Shown one piece after another: positions 23,712 through 32,353 of a stretch of 58,841 bases of DNA (the stretch's first letter is position 1; each line of letters begins with the position of its first letter). The notes beneath the pieces are model-generated. The model saw nothing but the letters and a program-made list of their open reading frames with translations. It was not told the DNA's origin and ran no database searches. Both the position numbers and the translations under genes were made by a program. The DNA lies in contig SVMI01000011.1 of NCBI GenBank assembly GCA_015067495.1, forward strand, positions 1 to 58,841. Reading direction: 5' to 3'. This DNA is from Oscillospiraceae bacterium. Its GTDB lineage: Bacteria; Bacillota; Clostridia; Oscillospirales; Oscillospiraceae.

Positions 23712-25288
23712 AGAAACGAATTTTGTCCTTGGCACTGCTTTTGATCCTTGTGCTGTCCATGTTCTCCGGCTGCCATGGCGCGGTGGAGCGCGCGGCGTTT
23801 GTAGTGCCGGAAGAATTTGATACCTCAAAAAATTATGAGATCACCTTTTGGGCGAAAAACGACACCAACATGTCTCAGGTGGCGGTGTACAAGCAGGCGA
23901 TCGAGGATTTCCAGAAGTGCTATCCCAATATCACCGTCAATATGCGGCTGTATACGGACTACGGAAGAATTTATAACGACGTCATCACCAACATTCCCAC
24001 CGATACGACCCCCAATGTCTGCATCACGTACCCTGACCACATCGCTACTTATATGACGGGCAACAACTGTGTCGTGCCGCTGGACGACCTGATGGCGGAT
24101 AAAAAGTACGGGCTGGGCGGCTCTGAGGTGAATTTTGACAGCCCCGCCAAGGAGCAGGTGGTGTCGAAATTCATGGAAGAGGGCAAGCTGGGCGGTGTGC
24201 AGTATGCCATTCCCTTCATGCGCTCCACGGAAGCCTGCTACATCAACAAGACCTACGTGGAAAAGCTGGGCTATACCCTCCCGGAAAAGCTGACGTGGGA
24301 CTTCGTGTTTGAAGTATCCGATGCGGCGATGAAGAAAAATGACGAGGGCGTTTATGACGTGAACGGACAGAAGATCCTGATCCCCTTCGTCTACAAGTCC
24401 ACGGACAACATGATGATCCAGATGCTGCAGCAAAAGGGCGCGGGCTATTCCACCCCCGGCGGCACCATCGAGATATTCAACGATACTACCCGCGCTCTGC
24501 TGCTGGAGATCGCAGAGCATGTGAAGCTGCGCTCCTTCTCCACCTTCAAGATCGAAAGCTACCCGGCGGATCTTTTGAATGCGGGTCAGTGCATTTTTGC
24601 TGTGGATTCCACCGCGGGTGCTACGTGGATGGGTCCTGATGCGCCCCTGATGGACATCAGCGAGGACAGAGTCGTGGATTTTGAGCTGGAGGTCATGCCG
24701 ATCCCCCAGTTCGACCCCGAGCATCCTCAGATGATCTCCCAAGGACCTTCTATCTGTATCTTCAATAAGGAAGATCCTCAAGAAGTATTGGCATCGTGGC
24801 TGTTTGCCCAGTTTTTACTGACGGACAGCGTGCAGGTTGGCTATTCCCAAACAGAGGGCTACCTGCCTGTCACCACCAAGGCGCAGCAAAGCGAAGCCTA
24901 CCTCGACTATGTAAACCGCAGCGGCGAGGATGACGATCTGTACTACTGGGTCAAGCTGGAGGTCATTCAGATCCTGCAGGAGCATACGGCTGATACCTTT
25001 GTCACACCGGTGTTTAACGGCTCGGCGTCCCTTCGTGACGCAGCGGGACAGATGATCGAAAACGTGACCCGTTCCGTCCGGCGAAAGGAAACGGTGGACG
25101 ATGCTTATATTGACAAGCTCTTTGCCGATGTGTCGTCGCTGTACCGGCTGGATCAGGTGGAGAGTACGGATCTCGGCCCGCTGCCGGACACGTCGGTGTG
25201 GCTGCTGACTGTGCTTTGCTGCACATGGCTGATCCTCGGAACGATCGCCATTGTTCGAAAAATCAAAGAAAATAAACAAGGCAGTTGA
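23708..25288 (+). CDS. Extracellular solute-binding lipoprotein with a C-terminal membrane helix
   Basis: A 526-residue family-1 solute-binding protein. Signal peptide with lipobox FSGC (Cys near residue 22), then ITFWAKNDTN, a bilobed binding fold and typical segments such as RSTEACYINKTYVEKLG. It would capture a sugar for the two permeases encoded just upstream. Unusually, after the binding domain a hydrophobic helix (about 497-517, VWLLTVLCCTWLILGTIAIV) and a basic tail follow, so the protein may be anchored at both ends. It is the last gene of the operon, whereas binding proteins are usually first. Confidence 0.88.
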   Translation: MKKRILSLALLLILVLSMFSGCHGAVERAAFVVPEEFDTSKNYEITFWAKNDTNMSQVAVYKQAIEDFQKCYPNITVNMRLYTDYGRIYNDVITNIPTDTTPNVCITYPDHIATYMTGNNCVVPLDDLMADKKYGLGGSEVNFDSPAKEQVVSKFMEEGKLGGVQYAIPFMRSTEACYINKTYVEKLGYTLPEKLTWDFVFEVSDAAMKKNDEGVYDVNGQKILIPFVYKSTDNMMIQMLQQKGAGYSTPGGTIEIFNDTTRALLLEIAEHVKLRSFSTFKIESYPADLLNAGQCIFAVDSTAGATWMGPDAPLMDISEDRVVDFELEVMPIPQFDPEHPQMISQGPSICIFNKEDPQEVLASWLFAQFLLTDSVQVGYSQTEGYLPVTTKAQQSEAYLDYVNRSGEDDDLYYWVKLEVIQILQEHTADTFVTPVFNGSASLRDAAGQMIENVTRSVRRKETVDDAYIDKLFADVSSLYRLDQVESTDLGPLPDTSVWLLTVLCCTWLILGTIAIVRKIKENKQGS

Positions 25289-25312
25289 TTTTTAGAAATA
25301 ATGTTGTATAAT
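25285..25312 (+). promoter_or_regulatory. Promoter of the Ser/Pro/Asp-repeat lipoprotein gene
   Basis: TTGATT (25285-25290) overlapping the previous stop codon, 16-bp spacer, TATAAT (25307-25312). Confidence 0.7.
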
Positions 25313-25354
25313 GGCTTTGTAAAAATCAACTACCCCGATAAGGAGGAAAAACCA

Positions 25355-26194
25355 ATGAAGAAAATTCTCGCACTTGTGCTGGCTCTGATGATGGTCGTTG
25401 CTCTGTTCGCAGCCTGCAACAATGAGACCAATCCCACCGATCCCAGCACTCCCTCTACCCCCAGCACCCCTTCTCAGCCCAGCGATCCCAGCGATCCCAG
25501 TGATCCCAGTGATCCCAGTGATCCTACCGATCCCAGCACCCCCGTTGCCGGTGTCATGACCCACGCGCAGTATCTGGCAGCCGCGGAAGACGAGCCTGTT
25601 GAGATCGAGGCCTACGTTCAGGCTACCCAGAGCTGGTACAACAACGCGATCGTGATCTACGCTCAGGACAAGACCTACGGCGGCTACTTCGGCTACAACA
25701 TCCCCTGCTCCGAAGAGGATGCTGCAAAGCTGGTTCCCGGTACCAAGATCAACATCAAGGGCTACAAGACCTTCTACAAGGGCATGCCCGAGATCGCTGC
25801 TGACGGCGCTGTGCTGACCATTCTGGAAGGCGAAGATACCTTCATCGCCAACGCAGAGGTTCTGACCGATATGCTGGGCAAGCAGGAGCTGGTCAACAGA
25901 GCCGGTGCTCTGGGCATGTTCAAGGGTCTGACCATTGCAAAGATCGAGTACAAGAACGGCGAGCCCGGTGACGACATCTATGTTGACTTCACCCTGAACG
26001 GCAATACCTACAGCTTCTGCGTCGAGCGTTACCTGACCGGTCCCGACACCGATGTCTACAAGGCATTTGCTGAGCTGCAGGTTGGCGATGTCGTGAATGT
26101 CTACGGCTTCGTGTACTGGTATGATGCTGATGAAGACGGTCAGTCCGGCGACGGCATCAACACCCACATCACTAAGATCTACAAGGTCGACTGA
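25355..26194 (+). CDS. Lipoprotein with Ser-Asp-Pro repeat linker and OB-fold-like domain
   Basis: A 279-residue precursor: signal MKKILALVLALMMVVALF with lipobox FAAC (Cys near 21), a 40-residue Pro/Ser/Thr/Asp linker with tandem SDP units, then a beta-rich domain with features of an OB fold (VEIEAYVQATQSWYNNAIVIYA, VPGTKINIKGYKTF, LQVGDVVNVYGFVYW). Function is unknown; the linker should hold the domain away from the membrane within the wall. Strong AAGGAGG and biased codons suggest high expression. AAGGAGG is 8 nt before ATG 25355. Confidence 0.8.
   Translation: MKKILALVLALMMVVALFAACNNETNPTDPSTPSTPSTPSQPSDPSDPSDPSDPSDPTDPSTPVAGVMTHAQYLAAAEDEPVEIEAYVQATQSWYNNAIVIYAQDKTYGGYFGYNIPCSEEDAAKLVPGTKINIKGYKTFYKGMPEIAADGAVLTILEGEDTFIANAEVLTDMLGKQELVNRAGALGMFKGLTIAKIEYKNGEPGDDIYVDFTLNGNTYSFCVERYLTGPDTDVYKAFAELQVGDVVNVYGFVYWYDADEDGQSGDGINTHITKIYKVD
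25481..25534 (+). repeat. Tandem 9-bp repeat encoding Ser-Asp-Pro
   Basis: Five AGYGATCCY units followed by a variant ACCGATCCC, in frame in the lipoprotein linker. Copy number may vary by slippage. Confidence 0.9.
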
Positions 26195-26207
26195 TTACTG
26201 CAACATA

Positions 26208-26235
26208 AAAATCCGGTGCGAAAGCACCGGATTTT
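26208..26235. terminator. Bidirectional terminator
   Basis: Twelve-bp perfect stem AAAATCCGGTGC with GAAA tetraloop, T-run after it; serves both convergent genes. Confidence 0.9.
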
Positions 26236-26238
26236 TTG

Positions 26239-27192
26239 TTATGCCTGTTCCGTTGGCTTCAGAGCTTCGTAGAGGTGGGCATAGGTGACGGAGACCTCGT
26301 TCTGCCGCCAGTAGTACAGCCCAAGCTGCGCCACCAGATAGAGGACAAAGAACAGATAGAAGGCAAGGTCTGCACTGATGGGAAGGGTGATGCCGAGAGA
26401 AGTGAGCATCATATCGCCGTAGCAAAGGAACGTGACCAGCAGATCCAGTACAAAGAACCACCAGAAATGCAGATCGATCTTGAAAACAGCCATGCAGTTG
26501 CCCCGCATCATTTTGCGGCTTGCGAAGAGGGCAGTCCGTGCGCCGCTTTCCGGGTGATCCATCAGCCACAGATCCGCCATGCGGAAGCGGTAATAGACGG
26601 GAATTACCAATGCGATCATGCACACGATAAAAATAATCATCATGGGCAGTACGGCGGAAAGGGGAAGGGCTTCGTAAGCCTCCAGCATTGCCTCGGGATC
26701 CATCGTGCCGTCCATCATCGGCGCAAGGGCTTCGATCAGCGGATCGCTGAAGGGCGTGAACATAAAAATCGCGCTGGCAAGATAGGAGCTTGCCATCATC
26801 ACGAGAAACAGGATCAGCGCCATCAGGAGCTTCAGCCGCAGCACGGAAGCAAAGCGGCGGAAGCCTTCCGTCAGACCGGCGGTGCCAACGTCCTCTCCCT
26901 GCGCCAGCTTCAGGGTGTAGTAGAGGTAGCCCATCTGCCAGAAGGGGAGAACCATCGACTGTGCCATTTGCAAAACAGAGCGGACGGTTTCCAGTACGGA
27001 GCGCATCCCCATTCCGCTCAAGCCGCCGGTAGTGCCGATCTGCTGCTCCAGAAGATAGTCCGCCAGCATCAGCGCCAGCGACACCAGCACCACGATGCCG
27101 GTGTGGATCAGGATGATCTTTTTGGGATTGCGCGCCGCGTCAAGGGAACGACGGGCGGATTGGCGCAGTTCGTGATAATTGGGAACGGTCAT
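26239..27192 (-). CDS. DUF975-like polytopic membrane protein
   Basis: A 317-residue protein with a soluble start (NYHELRQSARRSL, typical of DUF975-like proteins) and five to six hydrophobic segments. A basic loop (FASRKMMRGN) and WWFFVLDLLVTFLCYG occur near the C-terminus. No catalytic motif is visible and the function is unknown. ATG 27192 has GGAGG 7 nt upstream; the longer frame is rejected. Confidence 0.65.
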   Translation of the reverse strand: MTVPNYHELRQSARRSLDAARNPKKIILIHTGIVVLVSLALMLADYLLEQQIGTTGGLSGMGMRSVLETVRSVLQMAQSMVLPFWQMGYLYYTLKLAQGEDVGTAGLTEGFRRFASVLRLKLLMALILFLVMMASSYLASAIFMFTPFSDPLIEALAPMMDGTMDPEAMLEAYEALPLSAVLPMMIIFIVCMIALVIPVYYRFRMADLWLMDHPESGARTALFASRKMMRGNCMAVFKIDLHFWWFFVLDLLVTFLCYGDMMLTSLGITLPISADLAFYLFFVLYLVAQLGLYYWRQNEVSVTYAHLYEALKPTEQA

Positions 27193-27332
27193 CAAACCGC
27201 CTCCTTTTCTTGGTGATGAGCCTATGGTAAACCAAAATGGGGAAAATAGCAAATGAATTTTTTGTAACAGTAGAAATTTACGGGTAAATGTGCTACAATG
27301 AGGTAAATCGCAATTACCGGGGAGGGGATCGG

Positions 27333-28139
27333 ATGGAACTGGGTCGGCGGCTGCGGCAGGCAAGACTGGAGCATGGGTTATCCCAGCGGCAGCTTTGCGG
27401 CGATGTGATCACCCGCAATATGCTCTCACAAATTGAAAACGGCTCTGCCCGCCCCTCTATGGACACCCTTTCCTATCTGGCGGCGCAGCTGGGGAAGCCG
27501 GTCAGCTTCTTTCTGGATGAGGACAGCGTGGCGACTCCGAATTTGCATGTGATCGAGCGTGCGCGGCTTTTGTATGCCCAAAAGGAGTGGACGCAGCTGC
27601 TGTCACAGCTGCAGCAATATCGGGACGATGCGGGTGGCTTCGATGAAGAACGGTGGCTTTTGCAGGCGGTCTGTCTGACGGAGCTTGCGGAGCAGGCATT
27701 AAGCGAGGGTAATCGGTATTATGCTCATCAGCTGCTGGACGAAGCGGCACAAGCGGGAACATGCACCATGTATTACACCCGGGAGCATGAACGTCGGCGT
27801 TTGATATTGTTGGCAGAGGCGACGGATGCGCCCGTCACGCTGCCGCAAGAGGATCGGGGGCTTTTACTCCGTGCCGAATGGATGCGCAAGGCAGGAAAGC
27901 CGGAGCAAAGCATTGCCCTGCTTGCGTGCTGTGCGGATCAGACCTGCGCCCGCTGGCATTGGCTGCGGGCAGAAGCAGCCTTTGCGGTGGAGGATTACGA
28001 GGTGGCAATTTCCCATTACCGCAAGGCAGAGAACGAATACGGGCAGCGGTGCTATGAGCGGCTGGAAGCCTGCTGTCGCGCCGTTGAGGACTACAAAATG
28101 GCTTATGAATACGCCTGCAAGAGGAGGAACGACTCATGA
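27333..28139 (+). CDS. XRE-family regulator with TPR-like C-terminal domain
   Basis: A 268-residue protein: residues 1-65 are a Cro/CI helix-turn-helix (LRQARLEHGLSQRQLCGDVITRNMLSQIENG, a Rgg/PlcR-like pattern), and the remainder is helical with TPR-like repeats (YAQKEWTQLLSQLQQYRDD, CLTELAEQALSEGNRYYAHQLL, FAVEDYEVAISHYRKAENE). In Firmicutes this layout is often a sensor for peptides or a metabolic regulator. Its end overlaps the galK start by 4 nt (ATGA), so the two are co-translated and it may control galactose use. GGGAGGGG precedes ATG 27333. Confidence 0.85.
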   Translation: MELGRRLRQARLEHGLSQRQLCGDVITRNMLSQIENGSARPSMDTLSYLAAQLGKPVSFFLDEDSVATPNLHVIERARLLYAQKEWTQLLSQLQQYRDDAGGFDEERWLLQAVCLTELAEQALSEGNRYYAHQLLDEAAQAGTCTMYYTREHERRRLILLAEATDAPVTLPQEDRGLLLRAEWMRKAGKPEQSIALLACCADQTCARWHWLRAEAAFAVEDYEVAISHYRKAENEYGQRCYERLEACCRAVEDYKMAYEYACKRRNDS

Positions 28140-29344
28140 CAAAAACCATGACCATTCAGGAAAAGGAGTCGCTGGACAGCGGCTTTGCCGCCGCCTTTGG
28201 TGCTGCGGCGCAGCGGTATTTTTCCGCCCCCGGCAGAACGGAGATCGGCGGTAACCATACTGACCACCAGCGGGGCTGCGTGCTGGCGGGCGCGGTGGAT
28301 CTGGACACCCGCGCGGCGGTGCGCTGCAACGGAAGTGACAAAGTCCGGGTGCTGTCCAAGGGTTATCCTCTGTGCGAGGTGTCCCTTGCGCAGCTGCAGC
28401 CGCAGGAGAGCGAGATCAACACCACACCGGCGCTGATTCGCGGCGTGGCGGCGCGTTTCGTGCAGCTTGGCTTTGAGGTAAAAGGCTTTGATGCCTACGT
28501 GGAGTCCACAGTGCTGCCCGGCTCGGGTCTGAGCAGCTCCGCCGCCTTCGAGGTGTTGATCGGCACGATCATCAATCATCTGTTCTGCGATTGCGCCATG
28601 ACCCAGCCCCGGATCGCTATGATCGGTCAGTACGCGGAAAATGTCTTTTTCGGCAAGCCCAGCGGTCTGATGGATCAGATGGCTTCTGCCGTGGGTGGCA
28701 TGGTGACCATCGATTTTGCAGACAAGGACGATCCCAAGATCGAGCCGGTGGGATTTGATTTTGCCGCCTGCGGTCATGCCCTGTGCATCATCGACAGCGG
28801 TGCGGATCATGCCGATTTGACGGATGAATACGCCGCGATCCCAAACGAGATAAAAGCACTCTGCGCCCACTTCGGCAAGGAAGTGCTGACGCAGGTGGCG
28901 GAGGCGGATTTCTATGCCGCGATCCCCATGCTGAGAAAAACCTGCGGTGACCGGGCGGTCATGCGGGGCATCCACGAATACGAGGAGAACAAGCGGGTCG
29001 CCCTGCAGGTCAAGGCACTGCGTGACGGCGATTTTGCGGGCTTTTTGGCACTCGTGAAGCAGAGCGGCTACTCCTCTTACATGTACCTGCAGAACGTGAT
29101 TCCGGCGGGCTATGTGCAGCATCAGGATATGGCAGTGGCACTGGGACTTTGCGAGCATTACCTGCAGGGACGGGGTGCGTACCGCGTCCATGGCGGCGGC
29201 TTTGCCGGTACGGTGCAGGCGTTTGTACCCTTTGAGCTGTTGAAAGATTTCCGCGCAGGCATCGAAAATGCGCTGGGCGCAGGTGCTTGCCATGTACTCT
29301 CCATCCGCCCCGAGGGCGGCGTGGAGCTTGTACCAACGAAATAA
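28136..29344 (+). CDS. galK: Galactokinase
   Basis: A 402-residue GHMP kinase. The substrate signature is APGRTEIGGNHTDHQRG, the ATP-binding loop VLPGSGLSSSAAFE, a segment GKPSGLMDQMASAVGG and the C-terminal motif VHGGGFAGTVQAF. It phosphorylates alpha-D-galactose to galactose-1-phosphate in the Leloir pathway. The other Leloir genes are not in the window. It is translationally coupled to the upstream XRE regulator. Confidence 0.92.
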   Translation: MTKTMTIQEKESLDSGFAAAFGAAAQRYFSAPGRTEIGGNHTDHQRGCVLAGAVDLDTRAAVRCNGSDKVRVLSKGYPLCEVSLAQLQPQESEINTTPALIRGVAARFVQLGFEVKGFDAYVESTVLPGSGLSSSAAFEVLIGTIINHLFCDCAMTQPRIAMIGQYAENVFFGKPSGLMDQMASAVGGMVTIDFADKDDPKIEPVGFDFAACGHALCIIDSGADHADLTDEYAAIPNEIKALCAHFGKEVLTQVAEADFYAAIPMLRKTCGDRAVMRGIHEYEENKRVALQVKALRDGDFAGFLALVKQSGYSSYMYLQNVIPAGYVQHQDMAVALGLCEHYLQGRGAYRVHGGGFAGTVQAFVPFELLKDFRAGIENALGAGACHVLSIRPEGGVELVPTK

Positions 29345-29347
29345 AGG

Positions 29348-29375
29348 AAAGACCGCTGCGGTTGCAGCGGTCTTT
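29348..29375. terminator. Bidirectional terminator of galK and capA-like genes
   Basis: Twelve-bp perfect stem AAAGACCGCTGC with GGTT loop, T-run on the plus strand. Confidence 0.85.
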
Positions 29376-29379
29376 TGGT

Positions 29380-30801
29380 TTAGTTCTTCACGACGCCCAG
29401 TTGGGCTTCGGTTTCTGCCTGCTGTTGGGCAAGGAATTCGTTTGCGCTTGCCAGACCCTCGGCGATGATGGCGTTGGTACGGGCAAGGGACTTCTTGCAG
29501 TTATTGAACATCTCGTCGGACAGCTCGTAGGCACTCTGCCATTCGTCCTCGGGCAGCACCAGCGGAACCATGGGGAACATGTTGCGCTCGAGGGCAGAGC
29601 TATAGTAGCGGTTTACATAATACGGAACGGCATCTGCCTTTTCCACGATGACCGTGCCGTCGGAATACTTGGCAAAGGTCACGTTGAAGAGCAGACCGTC
29701 CTCGCATTCGTAGGGGCGGGGCGTGCCGTCGGGGGCTTTGTCACGATGGGTAATGTTGGAAACTGCGTTGCCCATGGAGTACAGGCACAGGGTGTTGTGG
29801 GCAGGATCGGTGGTGCTTTCCAGCATTTCGATGGGCTGCATCACGTGGGGGTGACCGCCGACGATGACGTCAACGCCCAGATCGCACAGACCCTGCGCGA
29901 TCTTTTTCTGCTCCGCGTTGGGGGTGGTGTGATACTCGTCGCCCCAGTGGATGAAGAGCATGATCACATCCGCGCCCTCTGCCTTCATGGCATCCATTTC
30001 CCCGGAGAGCTTGGTGTAAAACTCGTCCAGATAAGCTTCGTTGAAGGTGTTGACCAGCTTTGCATTGTCCTCGCTGAGGATGATGCCGTTCAGGGAGATC
30101 TTGTGTTCATCGTTCCATGTGCGGGTGTCGTAGGTATAGCAGCTCAAACCGATCTTAATGCCATTGACATCCTTGACAAGATAGGTCTTGGCATCCGCCT
30201 CCTGCCGGGTTCCGATGTGGTCAAAGCCCAGACCGGAAATGACCTCTTGGGTGCGGTGGAAGCCGTGGTGACCCTTGTCATAGGCGTGATTGTTGGCGGT
30301 GAGCAGCATGTCAAAGCCAGCGTTCTTTGCCGCTTCGGCGATGGCATTGGGAGCGTTGAAGGTGGGCCAGCCGCTGTATTCATCGCCGTTTTCGGTGCCG
30401 GAGAGAGTGCCCTCCATGTTGGCAACGGCATAGTCAACAGAATTGACGTACTGCACCAAATGCTTGAAAATATAGGTGTAGTCGTAGATGCCCTTGTCGT
30501 TCTGCCAGCCGCTGTCGATGACCTGCTGGTGAAGCAGGATATCGCCGGTGGCACCGATGGTGGCGGTGCTTTCCTTGATGATGGGCGGCTGGGTGGGGGC
30601 AGTGGTCTCCGAAGGCTCGGTGGGCTCGGAGGAGGGTTCACTGGGCTCGCTGGGTGCGGTGGTGACGGTGGGATCTGTCGGCTGATCGTTCGTCAGGTCG
30701 GGCAGAACGAAAGCGGCGACCACCAACAGTACGGCAAGAATAACACACAATATTGCGGCAATCAGAGCCAACGGGCTGGAGTTCTTTCTTTTTCTTGACA
30801 T
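29380..30801 (-). CDS. CapA/PgsA-family poly-gamma-glutamate-type protein (metallophosphatase fold)
   Basis: A 473-residue membrane-anchored protein: a basic N-terminus, one membrane helix (about 11-33), a Pro/Ser/Thr-rich linker, then the CapA metallophosphoesterase-like domain with GATGDILLH, NMEGTLSG, LLTANNHAYDKG, LFIHWGDEYH and GGHPHVMQPIE, which carry the metal ligands. CapA proteins act in poly-gamma-glutamate capsule export or anchoring, but single copies without capBC occur widely and no capBC is present here. AAGGAG lies 7 nt before the ATG. It follows alr by 12 nt in one operon. Confidence 0.87.
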   Translation of the reverse strand: MSRKRKNSSPLALIAAILCVILAVLLVVAAFVLPDLTNDQPTDPTVTTAPSEPSEPSSEPTEPSETTAPTQPPIIKESTATIGATGDILLHQQVIDSGWQNDKGIYDYTYIFKHLVQYVNSVDYAVANMEGTLSGTENGDEYSGWPTFNAPNAIAEAAKNAGFDMLLTANNHAYDKGHHGFHRTQEVISGLGFDHIGTRQEADAKTYLVKDVNGIKIGLSCYTYDTRTWNDEHKISLNGIILSEDNAKLVNTFNEAYLDEFYTKLSGEMDAMKAEGADVIMLFIHWGDEYHTTPNAEQKKIAQGLCDLGVDVIVGGHPHVMQPIEMLESTTDPAHNTLCLYSMGNAVSNITHRDKAPDGTPRPYECEDGLLFNVTFAKYSDGTVIVEKADAVPYYVNRYYSSALERNMFPMVPLVLPEDEWQSAYELSDEMFNNCKKSLARTNAIIAEGLASANEFLAQQQAETEAQLGVVKN

Positions 30802-30813
30802 AGTAACACTCCT

Positions 30814-31968
30814 TTACGTATCGAGAAGATAGTGAACAGTTTCGATCTCCGTACCGCTTTGGTAATAGATACGCGGCACACGGCGACCAATGCCGCAGAC
30901 AAATTCGTAATTGAAGCTGCCGGCAGCATCCGCGATCTGCTCGACGGTGATGACCTCGTTTCCGTTACGACCGATCAGGGTAACGGGATCTTCGGCGGTC
31001 ACATCGGGGATGTGGGTCACATCCACCATCATCTGATCCATGCAGACCCGACCGAGGATCGGTGCTTTCTGACCCCGGATCAGGACATGGAACTTGCCGG
31101 AAAGACTTCGGTGGTAGCCATCGGCGTAGCCCACGGAGATTGTGGCGATGCGGGTGGGCGCGGTGGTGACGTAAGTACCGCCGTAGCCAATGGGTCTGCC
31201 GGCGGGAACGTCCTTGACGTAGGCAACGCGGCTGATCCATTCCAGTGCAGGGGAGATGGGCAGAGCGGAAGCGTCGGTTTCGGCGCTGGGATACATGCCG
31301 TAGAGGGCGATGCCGCCGCGCACCATGTCGTAGTGCTTATCAAAATGGATCAGACCGGCGGAGTTGGACATGTGCCGGATGGGAATCGAAATCTCCCGAT
31401 CTGCCAGCATCTGACTGAAACGGTCAAAAAGCGCGATCTGCTCGTGAGCGTGGCTGCGGTCAGCGCAGTCTGCAGCGGCAAAGTGGCTGAAAAGTCCCTC
31501 GATGAACAAATTGGGAAGCTTGGAAATCTGCTGGCAGAGGTCTGCGGACGCTTCGTTCGGCTCAAAGCCAATGCGCCCCATGCCGGTATCCACGGCGAAA
31601 TGCAGCGGGGCATTCATGCCGAACTTTACAGCGACCTCGGACAGCCGGCAGGCGTCTTCATATCGGAAAACGGCAAGGCGGATCTGCTCCTTGACCGCCG
31701 TTTCAAAAACATCGGCAGGAACTCTTCCGAATACCAAAATCGGCGTATCGATGCCGGCGCGCCGCAGCTCCATAGCTTCCGCGACGGAGGAAACGCCGAA
31801 AAAAGCGCACCGATCCTGCAGCAGCTTTGCAACCGCGATCGCGCCATGTCCATAGGCATTTGCCTTGACCACCGCCATAACGGGGACACCGGCTTTTTGC
31901 CGGATGGCTTCAAAATTGGACGCCAGCGCATCCAGATCGATTTTCAGATAGGTGTTGTGAGTAGGCAA
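30814..31968 (-). CDS. alr: Alanine racemase
   Basis: A fold-type III PLP enzyme of about 384 residues, with the PLP-lysine motif VKANAYGHG, a barrel (TGMGRIGFEP, FSHFAAAD, RHMSNSAG) and the C-terminal catalytic Tyr region GYADGYHRSLSG plus GRVCMDQMMVDVT. It makes D-alanine for peptidoglycan. The start is set to TTG 31968 because GGAG lies 8 nt upstream; TTG 31983 would add five residues but has no ribosome binding site. First gene of an operon with the CapA-like gene. Confidence 0.92.
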   Translation of the reverse strand: MPTHNTYLKIDLDALASNFEAIRQKAGVPVMAVVKANAYGHGAIAVAKLLQDRCAFFGVSSVAEAMELRRAGIDTPILVFGRVPADVFETAVKEQIRLAVFRYEDACRLSEVAVKFGMNAPLHFAVDTGMGRIGFEPNEASADLCQQISKLPNLFIEGLFSHFAAADCADRSHAHEQIALFDRFSQMLADREISIPIRHMSNSAGLIHFDKHYDMVRGGIALYGMYPSAETDASALPISPALEWISRVAYVKDVPAGRPIGYGGTYVTTAPTRIATISVGYADGYHRSLSGKFHVLIRGQKAPILGRVCMDQMMVDVTHIPDVTAEDPVTLIGRNGNEVITVEQIADAAGSFNYEFVCGIGRRVPRIYYQSGTEIETVHYLLDT

Positions 31969-31998
31969 AGGGATCAGCTCCAAGATCAGTGTTACGTT

Positions 31999-32027
31999 AT
32001 TATATCACGCAGCGGGAAAAAAGTAAA
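31999..32027 (-). promoter_or_regulatory. Promoter of the alr-capA operon
   Basis: Minus strand: TTTACT (32027-32022), 17-bp spacer ending TGA, TATAAT (32004-31999). Confidence 0.75.
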
Positions 32028-32047
32028 CCGGGCACGGAAAATTGGGC

Positions 32048-32076
32048 TTGCTATTTCGTGAAAACAAGGTTATCAT
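32048..32076 (+). promoter_or_regulatory. Promoter of the small conserved gene
   Basis: TTGCTA (32048-32053), 17-bp spacer, TATCAT (32071-32076). Confidence 0.55.
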
Positions 32077-32095
32077 GGCAGAAGGAGGGGATACT

Positions 32096-32323
32096 ATGCA
32101 GGAATATGAACTGGTAATCGAAATTCAAAACCTCTGTCCCAACAATCAGATGCGGGACATCTTCTTTGAGGAAGTGGAAACGGACGACCCGGAAAACTAT
32201 GTCCGCAGCCGTCTTCCCGGCAAACGGGTGGAGCTGATCACAGACCGCCGTGCCGATGGGGCAGTGACGGTCTATGTGTCCTGCGACGGCTTGACACAGA
32301 AATACATTTTTACGCCAATTTGA
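32096..32323 (+). CDS. Small conserved-looking protein of unknown function
   Basis: A 75-residue acidic protein (MQEYELVIEIQNL at the start) predicted as beta strands around one helix, with a single Cys-Pro-Asn-Asn segment and a C-terminal YVSCDGLTQKYIF strand. No known family is recognised. AAGGAGG lies 7 nt before ATG 32096 and it has its own promoter and terminator, so it is a real single-gene unit. Confidence 0.75.
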   Translation: MQEYELVIEIQNLCPNNQMRDIFFEEVETDDPENYVRSRLPGKRVELITDRRADGAVTVYVSCDGLTQKYIFTPI

Positions 32324-32350
32324 AAAGCGGCAGGAGCTTCCTGCCGCTTT
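32324..32350. terminator. Bidirectional terminator
   Basis: Twelve-bp perfect stem AAAGCGGCAGGA, 3-nt loop, then CTTTTATTT; it directly follows the stop codon and also faces the convergent MATE gene. Confidence 0.85.
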
Positions 32351-32353
32351 CTT

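Noticed and set aside
25481..25534. Tandem repeats considered as a CRISPR-like array
   Set aside because: The units are 9 bp, contiguous without spacers and in frame in a lipoprotein linker.
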